A DNA stretch of 45,169 nucleotides from Streptomyces morookaense (GTDB lineage: Bacteria; Actinomycetota; Actinomycetes; Streptomycetales; Streptomycetaceae): the NCBI RefSeq assembly GCF_013030945.1, contig NZ_JABBXF010000093.1, positions 1-45,169 of the forward strand, in the 5' to 3' direction. A program made the translations under genes and the position numbers. The notes beneath the pieces are model-generated. The model was not told the origin of the DNA. It did not search any database and worked only from the letters and a program-made list of their open reading frames with translations. Of the stretch, positions 10,301 to 18,863 are shown in pieces (positions within the stretch are counted from its first letter, which is position 1; each line of letters starts with the position of its first letter).

Positions 10301-12804
10301 AGGTCCGGTTCCGCCCGCCCGGCGTCGTCGTCGAGCAGGGCCAGGACGTGGTCGCCGTCCCGCTCGGCCTCGGCCAGGCGCTTGAGGACGAGGACGACGG
10401 CGGCGTCGCCGGGTGCCCGGGACAGGCCGAGGCCATCGAGTGCCGCGGTGTGCACCTCGTCGTGGGAGAGGTCGACGGCTCCGACGAGCGCCGCATCGGC
10501 CTCCCGGGCGCGCAGGGCGCGCGCGGCCAGCCGGAGGGCGACGAGACCGGACGCCTCCTCGCAGGAGACCGTGAACCCCGGCCCGGCGAGGTCGAGTTGG
10601 GCGTTGATGCGGTTGGCCACGACATTGGGCAGGCTGCCGATGGCCGCCGCGGCACTGACGGGGGCGTGACAGGCCTCGCGCAGCCGGTCGGCCGTGCCGG
10701 GCGGGTCGGGGAGCCCCGCCTGCTCCCACGCGGCGGTGATCCGGCGGCGCAGGGCGTAGCGCGGGATCCGGGGGTCGTCGCCCATGCCGATGAGCACGGC
10801 GGTGCGTTCACGCGGGAATGCCAGGCCGCGCGCGGCCTCGCGGGCGGCGTCGAGGACGAGGATCTGCTGCGGGAGGGTGTCCGCCAGGTCGACGGGCGGG
10901 AAGCGCAGCCCGTCGAGGGCGGTGGAGACGGCCGTACGGGGCGCGCGGGTCGCCCTGCCGGTGAGGACGGCGCGGGTGAAGGCGGCGGTGGTGTCGGCGT
11001 CGTCGCCGGTGCGGACGGCGAGGGCGACGACGGCGACGGGGCCGCCGGGCGGACGGGGGCCGGCAGGGGAACCGCGGTCGGGGCGGTGGCCGGCGGCGTC
11101 CTCACCGCACCGGCGGTGGCGGGCGGCGGGGCCGGCGTCCGGGGGGCGGGGGGTGGTGGGCGTGCCCGGGTGGTGGGCGACGGAGGGCTCGTCGGGGCGG
11201 TGGCCGACGGCGGCCTGATCGTCCTGGCGGTGGGGGAGAAGGGTGGGTTCGGGGTTCGGGCGGTGGTCGGCGCCGGGCTCGGCCCGGTGGTGGCTGGTGG
11301 AAGGCTCGTGCGGGTGGTGGCCATTGACCGGTGCGTGGTCCGGGTCGTGCCCGGTGGCGGTCTCGTCGTCCCCGCCGCGGCCGACGGCACCCCCGGCGTC
11401 CCGGCGGCGGTCGGCGCCGGGCTCGCCCCGGTGGTGGCCCCCGGCGGGCGGGGGTGGCGGCGGGGGCTGGGCCCCCGTCCCGTCCCAGGCGTCCACGATC
11501 AGGTGGGCGTTGGCGCCGCCGAAGCCGAAGGCGCTGACGGCGGCGCGCCGGGGCCCCGGCCAGTCCTCCGCCGTGGTGAGGAGCCGTAGGGGCTGCCCCG
11601 CGAGGGCGGGGGCGGGGACGTCGGCGCCGAGCGTCGGAGGGCGTAGCCCGGTGGCGAGGGCGCCGATGACCTTGAGCAGACCGGCGGCTCCGGCGGGGGC
11701 GAGCAGATGGCCCACGTTGGACTTGACCGAGCCGATGGGCAGGCCGGAGTGGCCGGCGAAAACACGTCCGGTGGCGGTGATTTCGGCGGCGTCGCCGACA
11801 GCGGTGCCGGTGGCGTGGCATTCGAGCAGGCCGACGGTCGCGGGATCGAGGCCCGCCGCGGCGTAGGCGAGGCGCATGGCGCGCTCCTGGCCGGCCGGGT
11901 CGGGGCTGAGGAAGCCGGTGCTGCGGCCGTCGTTGCCGAGGCCGATGCCGCGGATGACGGCGAGGACGGGCCGGTCCTCGGCGAGCGCGTCGGCCAGCCG
12001 CATGAGGGCGACGAGCGCGGCGCCCTCGGCGGGGACGATGCCGTCGGCGTCGCGGTGGAAGGGGCGGCTGCGCCCGGTGGCGCTGAGGGCCGATACGACG
12101 GCGAAGCCGCTGTGGACGAGGAGGTTGTCGGCCCGGTTGACGGCGCCGGCGAGCATGAGGCGGGCCGTGCGGTCGTGGAGCCGGTCGCAGGCGAGTTTGA
12201 CGGCGTAGAGCGCGGAGGCGCACGCCGCATCGAGGGCGAAGGCGCCGGCGTCCAGGCTGAGGGCACGGGCGGCCAACAGCGCGGGCAGACCCGAGCTGAA
12301 GCGGTTGCGCGGATCGGGCGGGCTGCCCGCGATGCCCAACAGGGCCTCCCGGACGGGTGGTTGCTGGTACCGGGCCCAGACGTGTTCGGCATGCCGGGCG
12401 GCCGCGTCGGAGGGATGACAGAGGTTGCCGAGGACGAGGCCGGTGCCGTGCGGGGCCGGCCCGGGGTGGCCGGCCTCGTGCAGGGCCTGCCGCCCGGCGT
12501 GCAGCACCCAGGGGACGAGTTCGTCGAGGCGCCGGATGTCGGCGCTGTCGAGGGCGAAGCCCGTGGGGTCGAAGGCGTCGGCGAAGCCGTGGACGTAGCC
12601 GCCGGCGTCGCAGGGGACGCCGTCGCGGCCGTCCGGTGTGGTGCCTGCGCGGATGTCGGACCCGGGCGGCAGCCGCCGGCGGCCCGGCGGGGCGGGGCCG
12701 AGGGCGCTGCGCCCGGCGGCGACGTTCTCCCAGAAGCGGCCGGGGGTGAGGGCGCCGGGGAGGACGCAGCCGCGTCCGACGACGGCGATCGGTTCGAATC
12801 CCAT
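7315..12804 (-). CDS. PUFA-synthase-like megasynthase, KS-CLF-DH-DH-DH (PfaC-like)
   Basis: A 1829-aa multidomain enzyme and the last gene of the reverse operon. Residues 1-440 form a ketosynthase with active-site C195 (DAACASAL), H330 and H366. Residues 450-590 are a low-complexity His/Pro/Gly/Asp linker with degenerate repeats. Residues 590-880 resemble a second, chain-length-factor-like ketosynthase: the nucleophile region reads SCEEASGL around C748 and H857 is present. Two FabA-like hotdog dehydratase domains follow (about 1075-1220 and 1285-1430). The second has an intact HFPNDPCVPGSL motif with H1329; the first lacks the equivalent His. A third hotdog region of the PKS-DH type spans about 1445-1700 (H1458, D1616). 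The last 110 residues are unassigned. KS-CLF-DH-DH order is the signature of PfaC from omega-3 fatty-acid synthases. The ATG at 12804 has an AGGGA motif six bases upstream. Confidence 0.88.
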   Translation of the reverse strand: MGFEPIAVVGRGCVLPGALTPGRFWENVAAGRSALGPAPPGRRRLPPGSDIRAGTTPDGRDGVPCDAGGYVHGFADAFDPTGFALDSADIRRLDELVPWVLHAGRQALHEAGHPGPAPHGTGLVLGNLCHPSDAAARHAEHVWARYQQPPVREALLGIAGSPPDPRNRFSSGLPALLAARALSLDAGAFALDAACASALYAVKLACDRLHDRTARLMLAGAVNRADNLLVHSGFAVVSALSATGRSRPFHRDADGIVPAEGAALVALMRLADALAEDRPVLAVIRGIGLGNDGRSTGFLSPDPAGQERAMRLAYAAAGLDPATVGLLECHATGTAVGDAAEITATGRVFAGHSGLPIGSVKSNVGHLLAPAGAAGLLKVIGALATGLRPPTLGADVPAPALAGQPLRLLTTAEDWPGPRRAAVSAFGFGGANAHLIVDAWDGTGAQPPPPPPPAGGHHRGEPGADRRRDAGGAVGRGGDDETATGHDPDHAPVNGHHPHEPSTSHHRAEPGADHRPNPEPTLLPHRQDDQAAVGHRPDEPSVAHHPGTPTTPRPPDAGPAARHRRCGEDAAGHRPDRGSPAGPRPPGGPVAVVALAVRTGDDADTTAAFTRAVLTGRATRAPRTAVSTALDGLRFPPVDLADTLPQQILVLDAAREAARGLAFPRERTAVLIGMGDDPRIPRYALRRRITAAWEQAGLPDPPGTADRLREACHAPVSAAAAIGSLPNVVANRINAQLDLAGPGFTVSCEEASGLVALRLAARALRAREADAALVGAVDLSHDEVHTAALDGLGLSRAPGDAAVVLVLKRLAEAERDGDHVLALLDDDAGRAEPDLRFGANVADEGVCDVTGMFGSAHAACGLLAVATAVTALHHRVRPRPVAGAEPAPDVETAEVVVPVLAGPVHRVRLRAAAVADAEAPAPDAGPDGPRVGVPAHVPPLRFPEPGPPPGVMEPAPALPPVLDGATPVLVPAGAGGGDPAMTAALRHGARVRALHQDHLAARTHAHVHFLHGRRRLTAALAAAPPQALTVPARPIAPAPPGPVLGRAELERLVTGPVSAVLGAAFRPLDGRARRNRPPAPPFLLLDRILGIDGRPASLGTGTIRSETELPPGSWFLGADGRMPAALLTETCQANQVLLGWLGLDLLHSGDRVYRALGCEVTFHGSLPRAGETLRHDIRVERHVRHPQGALLTVFHADCRVGDELRFTVRNAQAGLFTDAELAAADGVRWQPPAAPPPDVPHDPPPPPPAVPRGFPAEAVRAFADGRPHDCFGPGWSRARDHRRTPRIDPGRLLMIDRVTGWDPAGGAWGRGLLRAEADIRPDAWYFAAHFPNDPCVPGSLMMHGALQAMAFQLAALGLTLDHDGARFEPVPGLTAVTRCRRQATPAHRTLVYEVHTAGVVAGPEPALYADVLVSVDGIPALHGQGLALRLVPDSGPPVRTGRREETVDPDTDTWVRDHCPTLTVPVLPMMSVVDRLAAAACDATGNGPEGLALRDVRIRQWLTVDRPLRLTTQVRTVPGGAELTLLRCRRADPVAQFEPAASARLDLTGTRQRPRPFPPLTDAAPTPLPYATGAVFHGPAFHYVTSLSTGSTGATAVLDAGHPGVPRGRLHQGLLDGALHIAPFSELWRWAPEAAADGSLAYPWRLESFDFYEQLPHTGPVTAEARFRGFHPDGPSFPLIDFQLQAGGRVLAAFRLIAILLGGGPHGRIPLADRLAFARDRRYLRGAGVSRTEQGVTTLTLAEAERHDWLPGTVQTLYGLPTDVPLADHLAALAVKDHVARLARVHPCTVQTAPDLRSARTDNGTGRRYGIVVTREGDGVRVVTADGPG
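11035..11442 (-). repeat. Low-complexity repetitive linker inside the KS-CLF protein
   Basis: This stretch encodes residues 455-590 of the KS-CLF-DH protein. It is dominated by His, Pro, Gly, Asp and Arg, with recurring units of the form HHRxEPGAD and GHRPDxxxP. The DNA contains imperfect copies of a segment GTCGGCGCCGGGCTCG followed by CCCCGGTGGTGG or GCCCGGTGGTGG (plus-strand reading). It most likely serves as a flexible interdomain linker that expands and contracts by slippage. Confidence 0.7.
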
Positions 12805-12891
12805 GCGGTGTCCCTAAGCGGGCTTGGCGAAGTCCGGTGCGGCCGGCCACGACCTACCCGCAGATGACGTGGCGGACTTCCGGCGGAGCGC

Positions 12892-15800
12892 TCAGTCGGG
12901 GCGTCGGACGAGCTCCACGTCGTGGAGCTCGGCGAAGGGGGCGCCGTCGGCATCGGACAGGTGCACATGGCACTGGGCGTGGGCGCCTTCGGCCCAGAGA
13001 GGTCGTACCTCGCAGAGGAGGGGGCCGCGGGCGGGTCCGGGCCGGTGGAGGCGGAAGGCGCCGACGGCCATGGGCAGCGTGGCGCCCTTGAGCGCCTCCA
13101 GGGCCCACAGGACGGCGAGTTGGAGGGCGCCGTCGAGCGCGGCGGGGTCGGTGTGCCAGGGCCCTGCGGACCAGCCGAGGCCGGTGAGGCCGTGCACCGT
13201 GCCCCGGGCGCCCGCCGGGCCGAGGCCGTCGACGGAGGCGAGGGACCGCAGCAGGGGGCCGTGGAAGAGGACCGTGCCGTCGTAGTGCTCCCCGTCCCGG
13301 GGCGGCATCAGGTCCGGGACGTTCGCGGGCCCGTCGCCGTGCACGGGGATCCCGCCGTCGGTGTGGAGGGTGCCGCCGTAGTGCAGTCGGCCTCCGGCGC
13401 CGCGGAGTTCGACGGCGAGCCGTCCCGGCTCGTGCGGGTCGGCGAGGGCGTGCAGGGTGAAGGAGTCCCCGTCGCCGTCGAGTCCGTCGAGGACAGCCGG
13501 GTGCAGGACGCGCAGGTCGCACAGAACGGGCTGCGGGGCGGCGGGGGCCCAGGCGCCGGCCGCGGCGGTGAACCACTCCAGGGCCTGGGCGATGGGCAGG
13601 ACGGGCGTGCCGTCGATGACGTGGTCGGCGAGGTGCGGGTGGCTGTGCCGGGTGGCGCGCACCTGTGCGGGCTGGAGCGCGGTGCCCGGGGCGGGGGGCT
13701 GTTCCGCGGCCGGTCCGGCGGCCGCCGTGAGGACGATGCGGGATCCATGGTCGGCAGTGGTGAGTTCGCGGACGCAGGCGCGGGCGCCGGCCTCCATGCT
13801 CAGCAGCGGCACACCGGCGGCGGCGAAGCGGCCGGCGAGCGCGGGCGTGACCATGCCGCCTTCCCAGGGACCCCAGGCGAGGGAGCGGACGTGGCAGCCG
13901 GGGCGTTCGGCGGCCTCGGCGGAGGCCACCTGGGCGAGGGTCTCGTTGGCCATGGCGTAGTCGCTCTGCCCGGCGTTGCCGTGGGTGGCGGAGACGGAGG
14001 AGAAGAGCAGGACGGTCCGCAGCGGGTCGCCGGCCGTGGCCTCCAGCAGCGTGCGCAGTCCTTCGGCCTTGGTGCCGAAGACCTGGTCGAAGTCCGCGTC
14101 GGTCTTGTCGGCGATCCGGCGGTCGGCGAGGACCCCGGCGCCGTGGACGATGCCGGTGACGGGCCCCCAGGCGTCGCGGACGGCGTGCAGCGCGCCGGTC
14201 AGGGCGTGCGGGTCGCGAACGTCGGCGGGGAAGTAGCGGGCCGGTGCACCGGCGTCCTCAAGAGCGGCCAGGACGGCCTTGATCTCGCGGACGGCGAGGA
14301 CGTGCCGGGCGCGGGCGGTGAGCTCCGCCGGCGCGGCGGCGGGGTTCGACTCGGCGAGGGCGCGCACCAGTTCGGCCTCGTCCCGCGTGTCCGGCAGGCC
14401 GGGCGGCTCCTCGTCGACCTCGGTACGGCCGAGGAGCGCGATGCGGGGGCGGCGGGCCCGGGCGAGGGCGAGCAGGGCGGCCGCGGTGACACCGCGGGCG
14501 CCGCCGGTCGCCACGATGACGTCGTCGGGGCCGGGCCCCGTCCCTTCGGCGGGGATCCCGCCGTCGTCCGCGGCGAGGGGTGCCGGAACGGGCAGCGGGG
14601 TGGTGCGGCCGCCCTCGGCAGGCAGGCCGACGTCCAGAAGCGGTCCCCCGGTGAGGAGTTCGGCGGCAATCGCCTCGGCGACGTCCTCGGGGGTGCGGCC
14701 GGAGCACGCGCAGTCGACGGCCTTGACCGCGGCCGCGGGCCATTCGCGGGCCGCGGTGCGGGCCAGGGCGGCGAGCCCGCCGGACCAGGCACGGGCGCCC
14801 TGTGTGCCGCCGAGTCCGAAGTCGCCGCCGGTGTCCTGGACGGTGACGAAGACGCCGCCCTCGGTGGCGAAGCGCGGCGCGACCAGCCGCGCGGCGCGGA
14901 AGGCCGCGCGCTGGACCTGCAGCAGCTCCTCGACGGAGGCGTCCCGGCGGAGGCCGCCGAGCAGCAGCACCCCGCGGGTGTCGGGAGTCAGCGACTCGGC
15001 GCTCTCGACGGCCTCCGCGGCGGCTCCGCGGGCGGTGAGCCGCTCGGCGACGAGCTTGGCGAGCCCGGAACCACCGTCCACGACGGTCAGCACCTGCTCG
15101 GTGAGCCCCGGCATCGCCAGCCCGGCGGCGGGGACGGGAACGGCGCGCAGGACGTACCGGGCCGTGTGCACGGTAGCGGCGGGGACCGGCGGGGGAGGGG
15201 CCGCCGTTTCCCCGATGTCCCCGTCGGACGGCGGGAGTTCGCCCAGGGGGGCCGGTTCGGCGTCGAGGGGGACGGGCCCGGTGGGCGGGGGTGATCCGGT
15301 CGTGTCCGCCAGGGTGCGGATCCTGTCGGCGATCTGGCCGAGCGTCCGCAGGACGACGAGCTCGGCGGGGTCGCCTTGCGGCAGTTCGCCCAGGTGCCGG
15401 CGCAGGGCCGAGAGGATCTCGACCTTCTTGATGGAGTCGATGCCGAGGTCGGCTTCGAGCTCCATGTCGAGGCGGAGCATCTCGACGGGATAGCCGGTGC
15501 GTTCGGCCACCACGGAGAGCAGCACGGCGCCGATGTCCTGCTGCTCCGTGGGCTGTCCGGCGTCCGGCCCGGACTCCGGAGGGACGTCCGGCACGACGAC
15601 GGGCTCGGCGGCCGGCGGTGCGGCGGGCATCTCGACGGCCTGCCTGGTCGGCGGTGGTGCACCGGTTTCGACGGGCTGGGCGGAGAGGAACGGCGCCTGT
15701 GTATCGGGAAGTTGCGGAAGGACGCCGGCCGGTGCGTCGCCGAGCAGGGCTGCAAAGGACGCCTCGGACAGCTTCAGGAAGGCGAGATGGGACTCCGTCA

Positions 15801-18800
15801 TCATGCGCTGGTACGCGGCGTGGGCCTCGGCGGTCTGCCGCTGGGCGTCCTCGATGAGCCGCACCACGGCCTCGGGGGCGCCCGCCGGGGCGACGGGCGT
15901 CACATCGGGCACGGAGACGGGCGGCGGAGCGGTCTCCGCCGGGGCGGGGGTGCTGCCCGCCGGGGTGCTGTCGGCGGCCTGGGGAGGGTAGGTCCTGCCG
16001 TGGTTCCCGCCATCGATCTTCACTGTCATGGTGGTTCGCTGCTCCTGCTCGGGTTCTGCGGGCGGGCGGTAGTGGCGCCAGGAGGGGCCGGGGTCGAGGG
16101 GGACGCCGTGGACGGCGAGCCTGGCCAGGCCGTCCTGGAGGGCCGTCACCCCGTGCCCGTCGCGGTGGTCGAAGGAGACGGCCAGGTGCGGGCGGTCGCC
16201 GAGGATGTGGCCGGTCAGCCGGGTGAGCACGCTGCCGGCGCCGACCTCGGCGAAGACGCGCACCCCGGCCGCGTACATGGCCTCGATCTGGTCGGCGAAG
16301 CGCACGGGCGCGGTGAGGTGGGCGGCGAGCCGGGCGCGCACGGCCTCCGGGTCGGGCGGGTAGGGGGCGGCGTCGGTGTTGGAGTAGACCTCCGCCTCGG
16401 GGGCCCGTACGGCGGCGGTGCGCAAGGCCTCCTCGAAGGGCGCGCGGGCCGCGGCGACGAGGGGGCTGTGGAAGGCGGCCGCGGCCGGCAGCGGGGTGAC
16501 GGCGACGCCGGCGGCGTCGAGCCGTGCGGTGGCGGCCGCGAGGGCCTGTGCGGTGCCGGAGAGGACGGTCTGGGAGGGGCCGTTGTGGTTGGCGATCCAC
16601 AGCCCGTTTCCGGCGCCGCCGATGAGTTCCGCGGTCTCCTCGGGCCCCGCCGCGACGGCGGCCATGCCGCCGGGGGCGTCGGCCGCCGCGTCGTGCATCG
16701 ACGCGCCACGGCGGCGGGCGAGTTGCAGGAGGGTGCCGGCGTCGTAGGCCCCGGCGGCGTACAGGGCGGTGAGCTCGCCGAGGCTGTGCCCGGCGGTGCA
16801 GTCGGGACGCAGTCCGTGCTCGCGGAGGACGGCGAGGAGGGCCACGCTGTGGGCGGCGAGGGCGGGCTGGGCCCAGCGGGTCTCGGTGAGGAGGGCCTGC
16901 TGGGCGACGCGAGCGGCGTCGTCGGCGGCAGGCGGCGGGAAGACGACGCGGTGCAGGGGCGGTTCGGCGGCGTCCTCACCGGCGACCGCGTCCCAGGCGG
17001 CCTGCGCGGCCGGTTCGTGCACGGCGAGGTCGGCGCCCATGCCCGGGTACTGGGAGCCCTGGCCGGGGAACAGGAAGGCGATCCGGCCGGTCCCGGGCGC
17101 CCCGGCGGTGCAGTACAACTCGCCGCGTTCGGACAGGTGTTGTCGTTCCCCCGCCGTGGCGAGGTGTGCGGCGGCCCGGTCGAGCCGTGCGGCGAGTTCC
17201 TCGGCGTCGGCGGCGATGACGGCCAGCCGCAGGGGATCCGTGGCGCGGAAGGCCTCCTGGCTGTGGCGGGCCAGGTCGGCGATCCGGAAGCCGTCGTCGG
17301 TGCGGCCGGCGTCGGCGGCGGCGTGGGCAGCGGCGATGCGCTCGCGCAGCTCGTCGGCGGACGCGCCGCTGAGCAGCAGGAGTTCGGTGGGGTGGGTACG
17401 GGCCCGGGGCGGCCGGGGCGCGCCGGGCGGGGCTTCCTCGAGGGTGGTGTGGAAGTTGCTGCCGCCGAAGCCGAAGCTCGAGACGGCGGCGCGGCGGGGG
17501 TGGCCGGCGGGGCGGATCCAGGGGCGGGCCGCGGTGTTGAGGTAGAAGGGGCTGGTCCCGATGTGCAGGTCGGGGTGGGGGCGGTCGGCCTTGATGGTGG
17601 GCGGGAGCACCTTGTGGTGCAGGGCGAGGACGGCCTTGAGCAGTCCGACGGCGCCGGCGGCGCACTTGGTGTGCCCGATCTGGGACTTGACCGAGCCGAG
17701 GGCGCACCACTGGACGCCGGGACGTCCTCCGGCCTCGTACACCTCGCGCAGGGCGCCGAACTCGGCCTGGTCGCCGGCGCGGGTGCCGGTGCCGTGCGCC
17801 TCGACGAGTCCGACGGTGCCCGGTGCGTAGCCGGCGTCGGCGTAGGCGCGGCGCAGGGCGCGCGCCTGGCCCTCGGCGAGGGGCGCGTAGATGGCGGTGC
17901 CGCGGCCGTCGGAGGAGGTGCCGAGGCCGCGGATGACGGCGTAGATGCGGTCGCCGTCGCGTTCGGCGTCGGCGAGCCGTTTGAGGGCGAAGAGGGCGAG
18001 GGCCTCGCCGAGCATGGTGCCGTCGGCGTCCGCGGAGAAGGGGCGGCAGTCGCCGGTCGGGGACAGGGCGGGGGTGGTGGTGAAGCAGCGGAAGGTGCCG
18101 ATGTCGTTGGAGGCGTCCACGCCTCCGGCCAGGACGAGGTCGGCGCGGCCGAGGGCGAGTTCGTCGAGGGCGCAGGAGAGGGCGGCCAGTGAGCTGGCGC
18201 AGGCGGCGTCGGTGGTGTGGTTGGTGCCGTGCAGGTCGAAGCGGTTGGCGATGCGGCCGGCGACGAGGTTGCCGAGCCCGCCGGGGAAGGTCATCTCGTC
18301 GGGTTCCGGGCAGCGGGCGGCGATGGCGTCGCACAGGGCCTGGGCCTGGTGTTCGGGCAGTCCCTGTTCCCGCAGGGCGCTGAGCCACAGGGGGCGGCCG
18401 TTGCGGTGGCCGGACTGGGTGAGCATCTCCAGGGCGCCGCTGCCGATGATGACGGAGACCCGTTCACGGTCGAGGTCCTGGGGGCGGCCGCCGGTGGCGT
18501 CGTGCAGGACCTGGTCGGCGACCATGAGCGCGAGCAGCTGGGCGGTGTCGGTGGAGGCGAGGACGGAGGGCGGGATGCCGTGGGCGAGGGGTTCGAAGTC
18601 GACCCGGGGCAGGAAGGCGCCGCGGCGGACGTAGACCTTGCCGGGGGTGCCGGGTTCGGGGTCGTAATAGTCGTCGACGAGCCAGCGCGAGGGCGGGATG
18701 CCGGTCATGGCGTCGTGGCGGCCGAGGATCAGGCGCCAGCTCTGCTCGACGTCGCGGGCGTCCGGGAGGAGGGCGCCGAGGCCGGTGACGGCGACGGGCA

Positions 18801-18828
18801 CCCGCTCTGCGGGTGGGGTGTCGGGCAT
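12892..18828 (-). CDS. PUFA-synthase-like megasynthase, KS-AT-ACP-KR-DH (PfaA-like), single ACP
   Basis: A 1978-aa iterative synthase. Domains in order: ketosynthase (1-465) with C210 in TDAACASS, H345 and H386; malonyl-type acyltransferase (about 580-900) with PGQGSQ, S682 in GHSLGE and H787; acyl carrier protein (about 1098-1175) with S1132 in LGIDSIKKVEIL, a sequence typical of PfaA carrier domains; ketoreductase (about 1230-1700) with the TGGARG dinucleotide loop, a serine at 1610-1611, Y1624 and N1628; and a C-terminal hotdog dehydratase (about 1730-1978) with H1736 and D1899. Marine PfaA proteins carry several tandem ACPs; only one is visible here. The ATG at 18828 follows GGAG with six-base spacing. 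It lies 35 bases after the PfaD-like gene and 87 bases before the KS-CLF gene, so all are likely co-transcribed. Confidence 0.9.
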   Translation of the reverse strand: MPDTPPAERVPVAVTGLGALLPDARDVEQSWRLILGRHDAMTGIPPSRWLVDDYYDPEPGTPGKVYVRRGAFLPRVDFEPLAHGIPPSVLASTDTAQLLALMVADQVLHDATGGRPQDLDRERVSVIIGSGALEMLTQSGHRNGRPLWLSALREQGLPEHQAQALCDAIAARCPEPDEMTFPGGLGNLVAGRIANRFDLHGTNHTTDAACASSLAALSCALDELALGRADLVLAGGVDASNDIGTFRCFTTTPALSPTGDCRPFSADADGTMLGEALALFALKRLADAERDGDRIYAVIRGLGTSSDGRGTAIYAPLAEGQARALRRAYADAGYAPGTVGLVEAHGTGTRAGDQAEFGALREVYEAGGRPGVQWCALGSVKSQIGHTKCAAGAVGLLKAVLALHHKVLPPTIKADRPHPDLHIGTSPFYLNTAARPWIRPAGHPRRAAVSSFGFGGSNFHTTLEEAPPGAPRPPRARTHPTELLLLSGASADELRERIAAAHAAADAGRTDDGFRIADLARHSQEAFRATDPLRLAVIAADAEELAARLDRAAAHLATAGERQHLSERGELYCTAGAPGTGRIAFLFPGQGSQYPGMGADLAVHEPAAQAAWDAVAGEDAAEPPLHRVVFPPPAADDAARVAQQALLTETRWAQPALAAHSVALLAVLREHGLRPDCTAGHSLGELTALYAAGAYDAGTLLQLARRRGASMHDAAADAPGGMAAVAAGPEETAELIGGAGNGLWIANHNGPSQTVLSGTAQALAAATARLDAAGVAVTPLPAAAAFHSPLVAAARAPFEEALRTAAVRAPEAEVYSNTDAAPYPPDPEAVRARLAAHLTAPVRFADQIEAMYAAGVRVFAEVGAGSVLTRLTGHILGDRPHLAVSFDHRDGHGVTALQDGLARLAVHGVPLDPGPSWRHYRPPAEPEQEQRTTMTVKIDGGNHGRTYPPQAADSTPAGSTPAPAETAPPPVSVPDVTPVAPAGAPEAVVRLIEDAQRQTAEAHAAYQRMMTESHLAFLKLSEASFAALLGDAPAGVLPQLPDTQAPFLSAQPVETGAPPPTRQAVEMPAAPPAAEPVVVPDVPPESGPDAGQPTEQQDIGAVLLSVVAERTGYPVEMLRLDMELEADLGIDSIKKVEILSALRRHLGELPQGDPAELVVLRTLGQIADRIRTLADTTGSPPPTGPVPLDAEPAPLGELPPSDGDIGETAAPPPPVPAATVHTARYVLRAVPVPAAGLAMPGLTEQVLTVVDGGSGLAKLVAERLTARGAAAEAVESAESLTPDTRGVLLLGGLRRDASVEELLQVQRAAFRAARLVAPRFATEGGVFVTVQDTGGDFGLGGTQGARAWSGGLAALARTAAREWPAAAVKAVDCACSGRTPEDVAEAIAAELLTGGPLLDVGLPAEGGRTTPLPVPAPLAADDGGIPAEGTGPGPDDVIVATGGARGVTAAALLALARARRPRIALLGRTEVDEEPPGLPDTRDEAELVRALAESNPAAAPAELTARARHVLAVREIKAVLAALEDAGAPARYFPADVRDPHALTGALHAVRDAWGPVTGIVHGAGVLADRRIADKTDADFDQVFGTKAEGLRTLLEATAGDPLRTVLLFSSVSATHGNAGQSDYAMANETLAQVASAEAAERPGCHVRSLAWGPWEGGMVTPALAGRFAAAGVPLLSMEAGARACVRELTTADHGSRIVLTAAAGPAAEQPPAPGTALQPAQVRATRHSHPHLADHVIDGTPVLPIAQALEWFTAAAGAWAPAAPQPVLCDLRVLHPAVLDGLDGDGDSFTLHALADPHEPGRLAVELRGAGGRLHYGGTLHTDGGIPVHGDGPANVPDLMPPRDGEHYDGTVLFHGPLLRSLASVDGLGPAGARGTVHGLTGLGWSAGPWHTDPAALDGALQLAVLWALEALKGATLPMAVGAFRLHRPGPARGPLLCEVRPLWAEGAHAQCHVHLSDADGAPFAELHDVELVRRPD

Positions 18829-18863
18829 GCTCGGCTCCTGGTGTGCTCGGGGCGCGTGCGGTC

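Noticed and set aside
12791..12801. GGTTCGAATCC resembling a tRNA T-arm
   Set aside because: It is part of the start of the KS-CLF gene (reverse-complement codons for GFEP). No acceptor stem, D-arm or anticodon stem surrounds it. No tRNA or rRNA gene was found in the window.
7432..18192. Long forward open frames over the megasynthase genes (for example 7432-11589 and 15376-18192)
   Set aside because: Gly/Ala/Val/Glu-rich antisense readings of the PKS-like domains; no motifs and no plausible ribosome-binding sites.
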